A DNA stretch of 64,000 nt, taken from NCBI GenBank assembly GCA_947497495.1, contig CANMGT010000007.1, forward strand, positions 56,325 through 120,324, read 5' to 3'. The notes under the pieces were generated by a model. It ran no database searches. It was given only the letters and a program-made list of their open reading frames with translations, and had not been told where the DNA came from. This DNA is from an uncultured Lentibacter sp. GTDB taxonomy: Bacteria; Pseudomonadota; Alphaproteobacteria; Rhodobacterales; Rhodobacteraceae. Positions 43,704 through 53,522 of the stretch are shown in pieces (positions within the stretch are counted from its first letter, which is position 1; each line of letters begins with the position of its first letter). The position numbers were made by a program, and so were the translations under genes.

Positions 43704-43705
43704 GT

Positions 43706-44305
43706 TTACTGAGGCTTCATCTCGCGCACGAGCTTGTGCCCTTTGCTTAGATCGTCGCTGATGTTTTTCATGCGCGTGATCACCCCGCGATCATCAAAGG
43801 TGTAGCGCCGCTTCAGGCGGTTGCTGTCGGCGTTGCGGATAACCAGAAGGTTGCGGCCCGTCTTGCGCGCCTCAAAGTCGCGCCGCCATGTGCGAGGTTT
43901 CTTGAAATACTCGCGGCCAACCTTGGGCAGCTTACCTGTGGTTTCGGTGGTCTGGACATGCTGGCACTTTGGTGCCGTCGAGCGTGCACAATCAAAGGGT
44001 TCAAAGGTAAACCTTGGCTTTGAGCCTGACAGCTTTTGGCTTCTGATCTTGAGGCCCGCATCGTTGAAATATTCGATCTCGAAGGGCTTGGTCGGCTTGA
44101 AGTTTCGATCCGCCCAGTAAGAGTGCAACTCGTGGTAAGCGCTGTGTTTGCCCTTGTATATTTCGATCCAATAGACCGAGCGCTCGTCTGTCTCGTAGTG
44201 AAACTGGCTGCCGACAGGGATTTTGTCGAACTGCAGACCGATGGTTTGGGCGTTGGCCGTCAGAGCCGCAGAACAGAGGGTCAGGATCAGTAACGTCGCG
44301 CGCAT
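43706..44305 (-). CDS. Secreted hypothetical protein between nusG and rplK
   Basis: A 199-residue exported protein with a clear signal peptide (MRATLLILTLCSAALTANA). The mature part has IPVGSQFHYETDERSVYWIE, a cysteine pair in FDCARSTAPKCQ, and a basic C-terminal half (TWRRDFEARKTGRNLLVIRN). No family recognised. It lies on the opposite strand inside the otherwise collinear ribosomal protein region, convergent with nusG and divergent from rplK. Confidence 0.75.
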   Translation of the reverse strand: MRATLLILTLCSAALTANAQTIGLQFDKIPVGSQFHYETDERSVYWIEIYKGKHSAYHELHSYWADRNFKPTKPFEIEYFNDAGLKIRSQKLSGSKPRFTFEPFDCARSTAPKCQHVQTTETTGKLPKVGREYFKKPRTWRRDFEARKTGRNLLVIRNADSNRLKRRYTFDDRGVITRMKNISDDLSKGHKLVREMKPQ

Positions 44306-44532
44306 GGGCTGCCTCGGTTTAACTGTGTTTTGTTGCTTCGCGCCCTTTTGCCATTGAGGCAATTCATCTTCAAGAGCTTGCCAAAGCCTGCAGATGGGTG
44401 TAGTTGCGCGCATCGTTGCTTATCAAGTGACGAATCTCGTGGGAGGCGAGGGGGCCGCGGCCGCCAGACCGGACCACACAACATGGATAGCAAAAGGGCG
44501 CGCCCCGATGCTGTTGGAAAAGGAGACGCCTC

Positions 44533-44958
44533 ATGGCGAAGAAACTCGCTGGCACGATGAAACTGCAGGTTCCTGCAGGTCAAGCCAACCCATCCCCACC
44601 CGTCGGCCCTGCACTGGGTCAACGCGGCATCAACATCATGGAATTCTGTAAAGCGTTCAACGCGAAAACACAGGATATGGAGCCAGGTGCGCCTTGCCCG
44701 ACCGTGATTACATATTACCAGGACAAGTCTTTCACGATGGACATCAAGACGCCACCCGCGTCGTATTTCCTTCGGAAAGCTGCCAAGCTGAAGTCAGGCG
44801 CAAAGCTGCCGGGCCGTGAGACTGTTGGGTCGGTCACAGCCAAGCAGGTTCGCGAAATCGCCGAGGCCAAATGGAAAGACCTCAACGCAAACGACGTCGA
44901 AGCCGCGATGAAGATCATCATGGGTTCTGCACGTTCAATGGGCATCGAGGTTAAGTAA
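44533..44958 (+). CDS. rplK: 50S ribosomal protein L11
   Basis: A 141-residue protein of the GTPase-associated centre that binds 23S r[23 protein letters not shown] (8-27) and the C-terminal RNA-binding [19 protein letters not shown] are typical. AAAGGAG precedes the ATG. One base separates it from rplA. Confidence 0.97.
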   Translation: MAKKLAGTMKLQVPAGQANPSPPVGPALGQRGINIMEFCKAFNAKTQDMEPGAPCPTVITYYQDKSFTMDIKTPPASYFLRKAAKLKSGAKLPGRETVGSVTAKQVREIAEAKWKDLNANDVEAAMKIIMGSARSMGIEVK

Positions 44959-44959
44959 G

Positions 44960-45658
44960 ATGGCAAAGCACGGAAAACGCACAACAGCCGCACGTGAAGC
45001 CTTTGCAGGCAAAGACATGCTTACTGTTGAAGAAGCTGTGAGCCTGATCAAGGCAAACGCTAACGCCAAGTTCGACGAAACACTCGAAATCGCGATGAAC
45101 CTCGGGGTTGACCCGCGCCACGCTGACCAAATGGTTCGCGGCGTAGTCGGCCTGCCAAACGGCACAGGCAAAGACGTTCGCGTCGCTGTTTTTGCACGCG
45201 GTCCGAAAGCCGAAGAAGCGCAAGCTGCTGGTGCGGACATCGTTGGCGCCGAAGACCTGATGGAAATCGTTCAGGGCGGCAAGATCGACTTTGATCGTTG
45301 CATCGCGACACCTGACATGATGCCAGTCGTTGGCCGCTTGGGTAAAGTTCTTGGCCCACGCAACCTGATGCCAAACCCAAAAGTTGGCACGGTCACAATG
45401 GACGTGGCTGACGCTGTGAAAGCAGCCAAGGGCGGCGAAGTTCAGTTCAAAGTCGAAAAAGCCGGTGTGATCCACGCTGGTATCGGCAAGGCCTCGTTTG
45501 ACGAAGTCAAACTGGTTGAAAACGTACGCGCCTTTGTGGCCGCCGTTGCCAAAGCCAAGCCAACTGGCACAAAAGGCACATATATGAAGAAGATCTCGCT
45601 GAGCTCGACAATGGGCCCAGGGGTTAACCTCAACATCGACAACGCCGCATCTGAGTAA
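44960..45658 (+). CDS. rplA: 50S ribosomal protein L1
   Basis: A 232-residue L1-stalk protein. [40 protein letters not shown] and [15 protein letters not shown] are family signatures. L1 commonly represses its own operon by binding the rplK leader. A terminator follows, so the ancestral link to rplJL is broken here. Confidence 0.97.
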   Translation: MAKHGKRTTAAREAFAGKDMLTVEEAVSLIKANANAKFDETLEIAMNLGVDPRHADQMVRGVVGLPNGTGKDVRVAVFARGPKAEEAQAAGADIVGAEDLMEIVQGGKIDFDRCIATPDMMPVVGRLGKVLGPRNLMPNPKVGTVTMDVADAVKAAKGGEVQFKVEKAGVIHAGIGKASFDEVKLVENVRAFVAAVAKAKPTGTKGTYMKKISLSSTMGPGVNLNIDNAASE

Positions 45659-45681
45659 GCTTCGCTTCTCATGACGAATTT

Positions 45682-45708
45682 AGGGCGCTCTTCGGGGCGC
45701 CCTTTTTC
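45682..45708 (+). terminator. Rho-independent terminator after rplA
   Basis: AGGGCGC (45682-45688) pairs with GCGCCCT (45697-45703), eight-base loop, followed by TTTTC. Confidence 0.85.
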
Positions 45709-45776
45709 GTTCGTCCGGGGTTGCGGGCGGCACGGCTTTGCGGTGATGTGGGGCAAATAACCCTGTGAGGCCAGCC

Positions 45777-47831
45777 ATGCGCGACGCAACTTATGACATA
45801 CTCTTTGAGCCCGTGCAGATCGGCCCTGTACAGACGCGCAACCGCTTTTACCAAGTGCCGCATTGCACCGGCATGGGCCACCGTTACCCGCGCTCTGAAG
45901 CGGCTCACCGTGGTATGAAGGCCGAGGGCGGCTGGGGCGTTGTCTGCACGCAGGAAACCGAAATTCACCCAAGCTCTGATCTCACCCCCGCCAATGAGGC
46001 GCGGCTGTGGGATACCAAGGATATTCCAGCGTTGCAGCTTGTGACAGAGGCGGTGCATGCGCATGACAGCCTCGCGGCGATCCAGCTTGCGCATAATGGG
46101 TTGCATGTGGCCAACCGCTATACACGGCACACGCCGTTTGCGCCGAGTGCTGCCGTTGTTGACAGTGACGACCCTGTGCAGGCGCGCGCGATGGACAAGG
46201 CCGATATCAAGGCTTTCCGCCGCTGGCATGTGGACGCTGCTAGGCGCGCCAAGGAGGCAGGCTTTGACATCATCTATGTCTACGCTGGCCATGATATGAC
46301 GCTGTTGCAGCACTTCTTGCTTGAGCGCCACAATCAGCGCTCTGATGAATATGGCGGCAATTTTGAAAACCGCTTGAGGTTGTTTCGCGAGGTGCTTCAG
46401 GACACAAAAGAGGCGGTCGGCGACACATGTGCTGTGGCCGTCAGACTGGCCGTTGACGAGCTGCTCGGTGCGGAAGGCCTACGCCACGACGTTGAGGCGC
46501 GCGACATCATCACGGCTTTGGCTGACGAGCCTGATATGTGGGATGTGAACCTGTCTGACTGGTCAAACGACAGCCAGACATCACGGTTTGCCAAAGAGGG
46601 CTATCAGGAGGATTACACCCGCTTTGTGAAGTCGGTCACCAGTAAGCCTGTTGTCGGGGTGGGGCGCTATACTTCGCCTGACACGATGGTGCGGCTGGTG
46701 AAGCAGGGGCATCTCGACCTGATTGGTGCTGCGCGCCCTTCGATCGCGGATCCGTTCTTGCCCAACAAAGTCAAAGAGGGGCGGCTTGAGGACATTCGCG
46801 AGTGCATCGGCTGCAACATCTGCGTTTCTGGCGACAACACTTGTGTGCCGATGCGTTGCACGCAGAACCCGACAGTTGCGGAAGAGTGGCGGCGCGGCTG
46901 GCACCCTGAGGTTCTGCCCAAAGCCAGCAAGCCCGAACAACACCTGATCGTTGGCGGCGGCCCTGCAGGGCTTGAAGCGGCGTTGGTTTTGGCGAAGGCG
47001 GGCCATGACGTGACCCTCGCTGAAGCCAGTGACGTCTGGGGTGGGCGCGTGAGCCTTGAGAGCCGCTTGCCGGGCTTGGCCGAGTGGGGCCGTGTGCGCG
47101 ACTGGCGGATGGGGCAGCTACAGGTGATGCCAAACGTGCAGATGTATCTGGGTAGCGGATTGAGCGCGGACGATATCCTTGACTATGGTATCGCCAATGT
47201 GGCGCTGGCAACGGGTGCTCACTGGCGGGCTGACGGAACGGGACGCGCGCACCGCAAGCCGCTGGCATTTATGGCCGATGCGTCTGTGTTGACGCCAGAT
47301 GATGTGATGCAGGGCAAGCTTGAGGGCCGCCAAGGGCCTGTCGTGGTGTTTGATGACGACCGTTATTACATGGCCAGCATTCTGGCTGAAGTGGCCGCCG
47401 CGCAGGGCAACAGGGTGACGTTTGTGACGCCTGCCTCGGTTGTTGCGCCTTGGTCTGACCACACGTTGGAGCAGGGGCGTATTCAAACGCGGTTGATTGA
47501 GCTTGGAGTAGAGATTGTCCCACTGCACAGGCTTGCCGGATATTCGGAGGGGCAGTTGAGTGTGGCCTGTGGCTATACGGGGGCCACCCGCCAGCTTGCC
47601 TGCAAGACGCTGGTGTCAGTTACCTCGCGCAGCCCGAATGACGCTGTTTGGCGGGCGCTGAGCGCGCGGGAAGCCGAGTGGGCGGATGCCGGGGTGGAGA
47701 GTGTGAAAACCATCGGCGATTGCCACGCGCCCGGGCTGATTGCAGCAGCGGTTTACGCGGGCCATTCTTACGGACGCGAGGCGCTGGAGCTGGCCAAGGT
47801 GCTGCGGGAAGACAGGATGCTGGCGGACTGA
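45777..47831 (+). CDS. Trimethylamine/dimethylamine dehydrogenase-family flavoprotein
   Basis: A 684-residue Fe-S flavoenzyme. The FMN TIM barrel (about 1-340) has RNRFYQVPHC with C30, the residue forming 6-S-cysteinyl-FMN in trimethylamine dehydrogenase (TMADH); Y169 and H172 of the TMADH active site are kept. C343, C346, C349 and C361 should bind a 4Fe-4S cluster, followed by a Rossmann domain from about residue 385 (VGGGPAGLEAA). The TMADH substrate bowl (Y60, W264, W355) is not conserved; residue 60 is Glu. It probably oxidises another amine, perhaps an N-methylated compound. GAGG precedes the ATG. Confidence 0.9.
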   Translation: MRDATYDILFEPVQIGPVQTRNRFYQVPHCTGMGHRYPRSEAAHRGMKAEGGWGVVCTQETEIHPSSDLTPANEARLWDTKDIPALQLVTEAVHAHDSLAAIQLAHNGLHVANRYTRHTPFAPSAAVVDSDDPVQARAMDKADIKAFRRWHVDAARRAKEAGFDIIYVYAGHDMTLLQHFLLERHNQRSDEYGGNFENRLRLFREVLQDTKEAVGDTCAVAVRLAVDELLGAEGLRHDVEARDIITALADEPDMWDVNLSDWSNDSQTSRFAKEGYQEDYTRFVKSVTSKPVVGVGRYTSPDTMVRLVKQGHLDLIGAARPSIADPFLPNKVKEGRLEDIRECIGCNICVSGDNTCVPMRCTQNPTVAEEWRRGWHPEVLPKASKPEQHLIVGGGPAGLEAALVLAKAGHDVTLAEASDVWGGRVSLESRLPGLAEWGRVRDWRMGQLQVMPNVQMYLGSGLSADDILDYGIANVALATGAHWRADGTGRAHRKPLAFMADASVLTPDDVMQGKLEGRQGPVVVFDDDRYYMASILAEVAAAQGNRVTFVTPASVVAPWSDHTLEQGRIQTRLIELGVEIVPLHRLAGYSEGQLSVACGYTGATRQLACKTLVSVTSRSPNDAVWRALSAREAEWADAGVESVKTIGDCHAPGLIAAAVYAGHSYGREALELAKVLREDRMLAD

Positions 47832-47989
47832 CGTAAAAGAGCGCCCATCGGCCCTTGTATTTACCTTTCATCCACTCTAAATCCACTCTTGCAAACCAGC
47901 GTGCGATTCGTCGTGCGCTGTTTTGTTTCGTCCAAGACGGTGGGTGATTGGCAGTTTGGCCTTTCTTAATTCCTGCCTGAGACGGGAAA

Positions 47990-48117
47990 AACCGGATTTT
48001 CCGGGGATTATTCCTCGGGTTGTCTTGGCATTGCCCCGTAGTCGGACATGAGTGCTGGCCCCTTAAAAGGCTGGCAGAACTGAGCCGGGGGGCAACCCCC
48101 ATATTTGGAGTGAAACT
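47990..48117 (+). promoter_or_regulatory. L10 leader upstream of rplJ
   Basis: The leader has a stem GCC-CCTT-AA-AAGG-GGC (about 48055-48074) and a hairpin GGGGG-GCAA-CCCCC (48087-48100) ending 17 bases before the start. In most bacteria the L10-L7/L12 complex binds such a leader and represses translation. The assignment rests on position and hairpins only. Confidence 0.5.
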
Positions 48118-48630
48118 GTGGATAGAGCCCAAAAAGAGAAATTGGTCGACGAGCTCGGCCAGATCTTCGAAAGCTCTGGCGTTGTTGTGGTAGCACACTA
48201 CGCTGGTCTTACAGTTGCTGAGATGCAAGATCTTCGGGCCCGCGCAAGCGAAGCCGGTGGGTCTGTACGTGTCGCCAAGAACAGGCTCGCCAAGATCGCC
48301 CTTGAAGGAAAGCCCATCGCTGAGATGGGTGAGCTTCTGACGGGTATGACCGTTCTGACCTATTCTGAGGATCCTGTGGCCGCGGCCAAGGTTGCCGAAG
48401 ATTACTCCAAGGAAAACGACAAGTTCGTGATCCTTGGTGGTGCGATGAGCGGCGACATCCTTGACCGTGCTGGCGTAACAGCTGTGTCGAAACTGCCTTC
48501 GCGCGACGAGCTTCTTGCTCAGATCGCAGGCATGATCGGCGCACCTGCTTCTTCAATCGCTGGCGCAATTGGCGCACCTGCATCAAATATCGCATCTATC
48601 CTTTCGACCATCGAAGAGAAAGCTGCGTAA
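48118..48630 (+). CDS. rplJ: 50S ribosomal protein L10
   Basis: A 170-residue protein, the base of the L7/L12 stalk. It begins [20 protein letters not shown] from a GTG with TTGGAG ahead and contains [20 protein letters not shown] and [12 protein letters not shown]. The alanine-rich C-terminus ([20 protein letters not shown]) binds L7/L12. Confidence 0.96.
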   Translation: MDRAQKEKLVDELGQIFESSGVVVVAHYAGLTVAEMQDLRARASEAGGSVRVAKNRLAKIALEGKPIAEMGELLTGMTVLTYSEDPVAAAKVAEDYSKENDKFVILGGAMSGDILDRAGVTAVSKLPSRDELLAQIAGMIGAPASSIAGAIGAPASNIASILSTIEEKAA

Positions 48631-48702
48631 GCAACTGAATAACTGGCGTGCGGAATACCTCACACGTTGGAACACAATTTAATCAAACGGAAAGCAAGTA
48701 AA

Positions 48703-49080
48703 ATGGCTGATCTGAAAAAAATCGCAGAAGAGATCGTTGGTCTGACGCTTCTCGAAGCACAAGAACTGAAAACAATCCTCAAAGACGAGTACGGCATCGA
48801 GCCTGCAGCCGGTGGCGCAGTCATGATGGCGGGCCCAGCTGAAGCCGGTGGCGCAGCAGCTGAAGAGCAAACAGAATTCAACGTAGTTCTGATCTCTGCA
48901 GGCGCTTCAAAGATCAACGTGATCAAAGAAGTTCGCGGCATCACAGGCCTCGGTCTGAAAGAAGCAAAAGAGCTTGTTGAAGCTGGCGGTAAAGCTGTCA
49001 AAGAAGGCGTCGACAAAGCCGAAGCAGACGACATCAAAGCCAAGCTCGAAGCAGCTGGCGCCGAAGTCGAACTCAAGTAA
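48703..49080 (+). CDS. rplL: 50S ribosomal protein L7/L12
   Basis: A 125-residue stalk protein that recruits translation factors. An N-terminal dimer domain ([20 protein letters not shown]), an Ala/Gly hinge and a C-terminal domain ([20 protein letters not shown]) are all present. The start at 48703 has GGAAAG ahead. Confidence 0.97.
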   Translation: MADLKKIAEEIVGLTLLEAQELKTILKDEYGIEPAAGGAVMMAGPAEAGGAAAEEQTEFNVVLISAGASKINVIKEVRGITGLGLKEAKELVEAGGKAVKEGVDKAEADDIKAKLEAAGAEVELK

Positions 49081-49330
49081 TTGGGTTTCCCGCGAGGCTG
49101 TTAGCCTTGCGTAAAATCAGGCTGGGCAGGGAGAAATCCGTGCCCAGCCGAACCTGTCTTAGAAAGGGCCTCGTACAAGAGGCTTTTTCTAAGGCGCGGT
49201 TCAACGGTCGGGAGGCGCTCTTGGGATGAGGGCCGGGAATTGACCAGAAGCGTTGCTGTCTCGAGGAGAGCTTGCCCGGTGCCCAACGGAGCTTGTTCTT
49301 GATGAGAAAAATAAAAAGGTGATATCGCAC
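49081..49330 (+). promoter_or_regulatory. Structured rpoB leader (attenuator or Rhodo-rpoB-type RNA)
   Basis: Two strong hairpins: GGCTGGGC/GCCCAGCC (49120-49127 with 49142-49149), and a 15-pair stem (49158-49172 with 49179-49193, loop GTACAA). The latter's 3' arm carries a run of five T. Further pairing is possible in 49205-49245. A conserved RNA upstream of rpoB has been described in Rhodobacterales (Rhodo-rpoB motif); position fits, but I could not align it. Attenuation between rplL and rpoB is also known in enterobacteria. Confidence 0.55.
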
Positions 49331-52300
49331 ATGGCGCAAACTTTTCTTGGCCAGAAACGTCTCCGCAAGTACTTCGGCAAAATTCGCGAAGTATTGGAAA
49401 TGCCGAACCTGATTGAGGTTCAGAAATCTTCCTACGACCTCTTCCTCAACTCCGGTGATCAGCCACAGCCGACAGACGGCGAAGGAATCAAAGGCGTTTT
49501 CCAGTCGGTTTTCCCGATCAAGGATTTCCATGAAACAAGCATTCTCGAGTTCGTGGACTATGAGCTTGAAGAGCCAAAGTATGATGTAGAGGAATGTCAG
49601 CAACGCGACATGACCTACAGCGCCCCACTGAAAGTGAAGCTGCGCCTCATCGTGTTTGATATCGACGAAGATACTGGTGCGAAGTCGGTTAAGGACATCA
49701 AAGAGCAAGACGTTTTTATGGGCGACATGCCTTTGATGACACCGAATGGCACGTTTGTTGTGAACGGCACCGAGCGTGTTATCGTCTCTCAGATGCACCG
49801 CTCACCGGGTGTGTTCTTTGATCACGACAAAGGCAAAACGCATGCTTCGGGCAAGCTGCTGTTTGCTTGCCGGATCATTCCTTATCGTGGCTCATGGCTC
49901 GACTTTGAATTTGACGCAAAAGACATCGTCTTTGCGCGGATTGACCGTCGCCGCAAGCTGCCTGTCACCACATTGCTTTACGCGCTGGGCCTTGATCAAG
50001 AAGCGATCATGGATGCGTATTACGATACGGTTGATTTCAAGCTGAAAAAGAAAAAGGGCTGGGTTACCAAGTTCTTCCCCGAACGTGTGCGCGGCACGCG
50101 CCCAACGTTTGACCTTGTCGACGCCAAAACCGGCGAAGTCATCGCGGAAGCGGGCAAAAAAGTCACGCCTCGCGCTGTGAAGAAGCTGATTGACGAAGGC
50201 AACGTCACCGACTTGCTGGTTCCGTTCGAGCACATCGAAGGCAAGTTCATTGCCAAAGACGTGATCAACGAAGAAACCGGTGCGATCTACGCTGAGGCTG
50301 GCGACGAGCTCACATATGAGCGCGACAAAGATGGCGAGATCCTCGGCGGCAACCTAAAAGAGCTGCTTGATGCGGGCTTCACAGACATTCCTGTGCTGGA
50401 CATCGACAACATCAACGTCGGCCCCTACATGCGCAACACCGTTGCGGTAGACAAAAACATGAACCGCGAGACCGCGCTCATGGATATCTACCGTGTGATG
50501 CGCCCAGGCGAGCCGCCCACCGTTGAAGCGGCGTCACAGCTGTTTGACACGTTGTTCTTTGATAGCGAGCGCTATGACCTCTCGGCTGTTGGCCGCGTGA
50601 AGATGAACATGCGTCTGGCTCTTGAAGCCGAAGACACGCTGCGCACCCTGCGCCGCGAAGACATTGTTGCGTGCATCAAGGCTCTGGTTGAGCTGCGCGA
50701 CGGCAAAGGCGACATTGACGACATCGACCACCTCGGCAACCGCCGTGTGCGCTCGGTTGGTGAACTCATGGAGAACCAATACCGTGTTGGCCTGTTACGC
50801 ATGGAACGTGCTATCAAAGAGCGTATGAGCTCGGTCGAGATCGACACTGTCATGCCGCAAGACCTGATCAACGCCAAGCCAGCGGCCGCGGCTGTTCGTG
50901 AATTCTTCGGCTCAAGCCAGCTGTCACAGTTCATGGACCAAACCAACCCGCTGTCAGAGGTTACGCACAAGCGTCGCCTTTCAGCGCTTGGGCCAGGCGG
51001 CCTTACTCGTGAGCGTGCGGGCTTTGAAGTGCGCGACGTTCACCCAACGCACTACGGCCGCATGTGTCCGATTGAAACGCCGGAAGGGCCGAACATTGGT
51101 TTGATCAACTCGCTCGCAACCTTCGCGCGCGTGAACAAGTATGGCTTCATCGAAACGCCTTATCGCCGCGTTGAAAACGGCCAGGTGACAGACGATGTGA
51201 GCTACATGTCAGCGACCGAAGAGCAGCGCCACGTTGTGGCTCAGGCCAACGCCTCGCTCGACGAAAGCGGCAAGTTCACTAACGACTTGGTGTCAACACG
51301 CCAAGCTGGTGAATACACATTGGCGCCAAACGAAAACGTCGATCTGATCGACGTATCGCCAAAGCAACTGGTCTCGGTTGCGGCGTCACTTATTCCGTTC
51401 CTCGAAAACGACGACGCCAACCGCGCCCTCATGGGCTCGAACATGCAACGTCAGGCTGTGCCACTTCTGCAAGCCGAAGCGCCCCTTGTGGGCACTGGCA
51501 TTGAAGGCAAAGTCGCGATCGACTCGGGCGCTGCTATCCAAGCCAAGCGCGCGGGTATTATCGACCAAGTCGATGCGCAGCGGATCGTTATCCGCGCCAC
51601 GCATGATCTTGAGCTTGGCGATGCGGGCGTTGACATCTACCGGATGCGCAAATTCCAGCGGTCTAACCAGAACACCTGCATCAACCAGCGTCCGCTGGTG
51701 AAGGTCGGTGACACGGTACAGAAGGGCGAGATCATCGCAGATGGTCCGTCGACAGACATCGGCGAATTGGCCCTAGGCAAGAACGTGGTTGTCGCGTTTA
51801 TGCCTTGGAATGGTTACAACTACGAAGATAGTATCCTGATCTCGGAGCGCATTTCGCGCGATGACGTGTTCACAAGCATCCACATCGAAGAGTTCGAAGT
51901 GGCGGCGCGCGACACGAAACTGGGCCCAGAGGAAATCACGCGCGACATTCCAAACGTTGGTGAAGAAGCGCTGCGTAACCTCGACGAGGCTGGCATCGTT
52001 TATATCGGCGCCGACGTTGAGCCGGGTGACATTCTCGTAGGCAAGATCACACCAAAAGGCGAAAGCCCGATGACGCCGGAAGAAAAGCTTTTGCGCGCTA
52101 TCTTTGGCGAAAAAGCCTCTGATGTGCGTGACACGTCGCTGCGCGTGAAGCCGGGTGACTTTGGCACGGTTGTGGAAGTGCGCGTCTTTAACCGCCACGG
52201 TGTGGAAAAAGACGAACGTGCGCTGCAGATCGAGCGTGAAGAAGTTGAACGACTCGCACGAGACCGCGACGATGAGCTCGCGATTCTTGATCGCAACATC

Positions 52301-53467
52301 TACGCGCGTCTTGGTGATATGCTGCTTGGCAAAGAAGTTGCCAAAGGCCCGAAAGGCATCAAAGCCGGCTCGAAAGTTGATGCCGAAGTGTTGGAAACCT
52401 ACCCGCGCTCGGCTTGGTGGATGATCGCTCTGAAAGACGAGAAGTCAGCCCAGGTTGTTGAAGCACTCAACGAGCAATACGAAGCGCAGAAGCGCACGCT
52501 CGATGCCCGCTTTGAAGACAAAGTCGAGAAAGTCCGCCGCGGCGACGACCTGCCACCAGGCGTGATGAAGATGGTCAAAGTCTTCATCGCGGTGAAGCGC
52601 AAGCTTCAACCAGGTGACAAAATGGCCGGCCGTCACGGCAACAAAGGTGTTATTTCCAAGGTTGTTCCTATGGAGGACATGCCGTTCCTCGCAGACGGCA
52701 CACCTGTTGACTTTTGCCTCAACCCGCTTGGCGTTCCGTCACGGATGAACGTTGGGCAGATTCTGGAAACGCACATGGGTTGGGCTGCACGTGGCCTTGG
52801 CCTCAAGATCGACGATGCGCTCGGTGAATTCCGCCGCTCTGGTGATCTGACGCCAGTGCGCGATGCGATGAAGCATGCTTACGGCGAAGACGTTTACGCC
52901 GAAGGCATCGCCGATATGGACGAAAAGCTGCTGCTTGAAGCCGCAGGCAACGTCACACGCGGTGTGCCTATCGCCACGCCTGTTTTTGATGGCGCCAAAG
53001 AAGCTGACGTCAACGACGCGCTGACACGCGCGGGCTTTGACACATCCGGCCAGTCTGTCTTGTTTGATGGCCGCACAGGCGAGCAGTTTGCCCGCCCTGT
53101 CACGGTTGGCATCAAGTACTTGCTGAAGCTGCACCACCTTGTGGATGACAAGATCCACGCGCGTTCAACAGGGCCATACAGCCTCGTTACGCAGCAGCCT
53201 CTGGGCGGCAAAGCCCAGTTTGGTGGCCAGCGCTTTGGTGAGATGGAAGTCTGGGCTCTTGAAGCTTACGGCGCCGCATACACGCTGCAGGAGATGCTGA
53301 CAGTCAAGTCTGATGACGTGGCTGGCCGGACGAAAGTCTATGAAAGCATCGTGAAGGGCGAAGACAACTTTGAGGCCGGAGTGCCAGAGAGCTTCAACGT
53401 TCTCGTCAAAGAAGTCCGCGGCCTTGGCCTGAACATGGAACTCCTGGATGCGGAGGAAGACGAATAA
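49331..53467 (+). CDS. rpoB: DNA-directed RNA polymerase subunit beta
   Basis: The 1378-residue beta subunit. The ATG at 49331 ([17 protein letters not shown]) has AAGGTGAT ahead. The rifampicin region [20 protein letters not shown], followed by [13 protein letters not shown], has no change known to give resistance. It contains MAGRHGNKG and the C-terminal [20 protein letters not shown]. Confidence 0.98.
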   Translation: MAQTFLGQKRLRKYFGKIREVLEMPNLIEVQKSSYDLFLNSGDQPQPTDGEGIKGVFQSVFPIKDFHETSILEFVDYELEEPKYDVEECQQRDMTYSAPLKVKLRLIVFDIDEDTGAKSVKDIKEQDVFMGDMPLMTPNGTFVVNGTERVIVSQMHRSPGVFFDHDKGKTHASGKLLFACRIIPYRGSWLDFEFDAKDIVFARIDRRRKLPVTTLLYALGLDQEAIMDAYYDTVDFKLKKKKGWVTKFFPERVRGTRPTFDLVDAKTGEVIAEAGKKVTPRAVKKLIDEGNVTDLLVPFEHIEGKFIAKDVINEETGAIYAEAGDELTYERDKDGEILGGNLKELLDAGFTDIPVLDIDNINVGPYMRNTVAVDKNMNRETALMDIYRVMRPGEPPTVEAASQLFDTLFFDSERYDLSAVGRVKMNMRLALEAEDTLRTLRREDIVACIKALVELRDGKGDIDDIDHLGNRRVRSVGELMENQYRVGLLRMERAIKERMSSVEIDTVMPQDLINAKPAAAAVREFFGSSQLSQFMDQTNPLSEVTHKRRLSALGPGGLTRERAGFEVRDVHPTHYGRMCPIETPEGPNIGLINSLATFARVNKYGFIETPYRRVENGQVTDDVSYMSATEEQRHVVAQANASLDESGKFTNDLVSTRQAGEYTLAPNENVDLIDVSPKQLVSVAASLIPFLENDDANRALMGSNMQRQAVPLLQAEAPLVGTGIEGKVAIDSGAAIQAKRAGIIDQVDAQRIVIRATHDLELGDAGVDIYRMRKFQRSNQNTCINQRPLVKVGDTVQKGEIIADGPSTDIGELALGKNVVVAFMPWNGYNYEDSILISERISRDDVFTSIHIEEFEVAARDTKLGPEEITRDIPNVGEEALRNLDEAGIVYIGADVEPGDILVGKITPKGESPMTPEEKLLRAIFGEKASDVRDTSLRVKPGDFGTVVEVRVFNRHGVEKDERALQIEREEVERLARDRDDELAILDRNIYARLGDMLLGKEVAKGPKGIKAGSKVDAEVLETYPRSAWWMIALKDEKSAQVVEALNEQYEAQKRTLDARFEDKVEKVRRGDDLPPGVMKMVKVFIAVKRKLQPGDKMAGRHGNKGVISKVVPMEDMPFLADGTPVDFCLNPLGVPSRMNVGQILETHMGWAARGLGLKIDDALGEFRRSGDLTPVRDAMKHAYGEDVYAEGIADMDEKLLLEAAGNVTRGVPIATPVFDGAKEADVNDALTRAGFDTSGQSVLFDGRTGEQFARPVTVGIKYLLKLHHLVDDKIHARSTGPYSLVTQQPLGGKAQFGGQRFGEMEVWALEAYGAAYTLQEMLTVKSDDVAGRTKVYESIVKGEDNFEAGVPESFNVLVKEVRGLGLNMELLDAEEDE

Positions 53468-53522
53468 GGGCGCAGGCCTTTATTCCCTTCTTTCCTTCCG
53501 CAACCAATTTGAGGATATCAAA

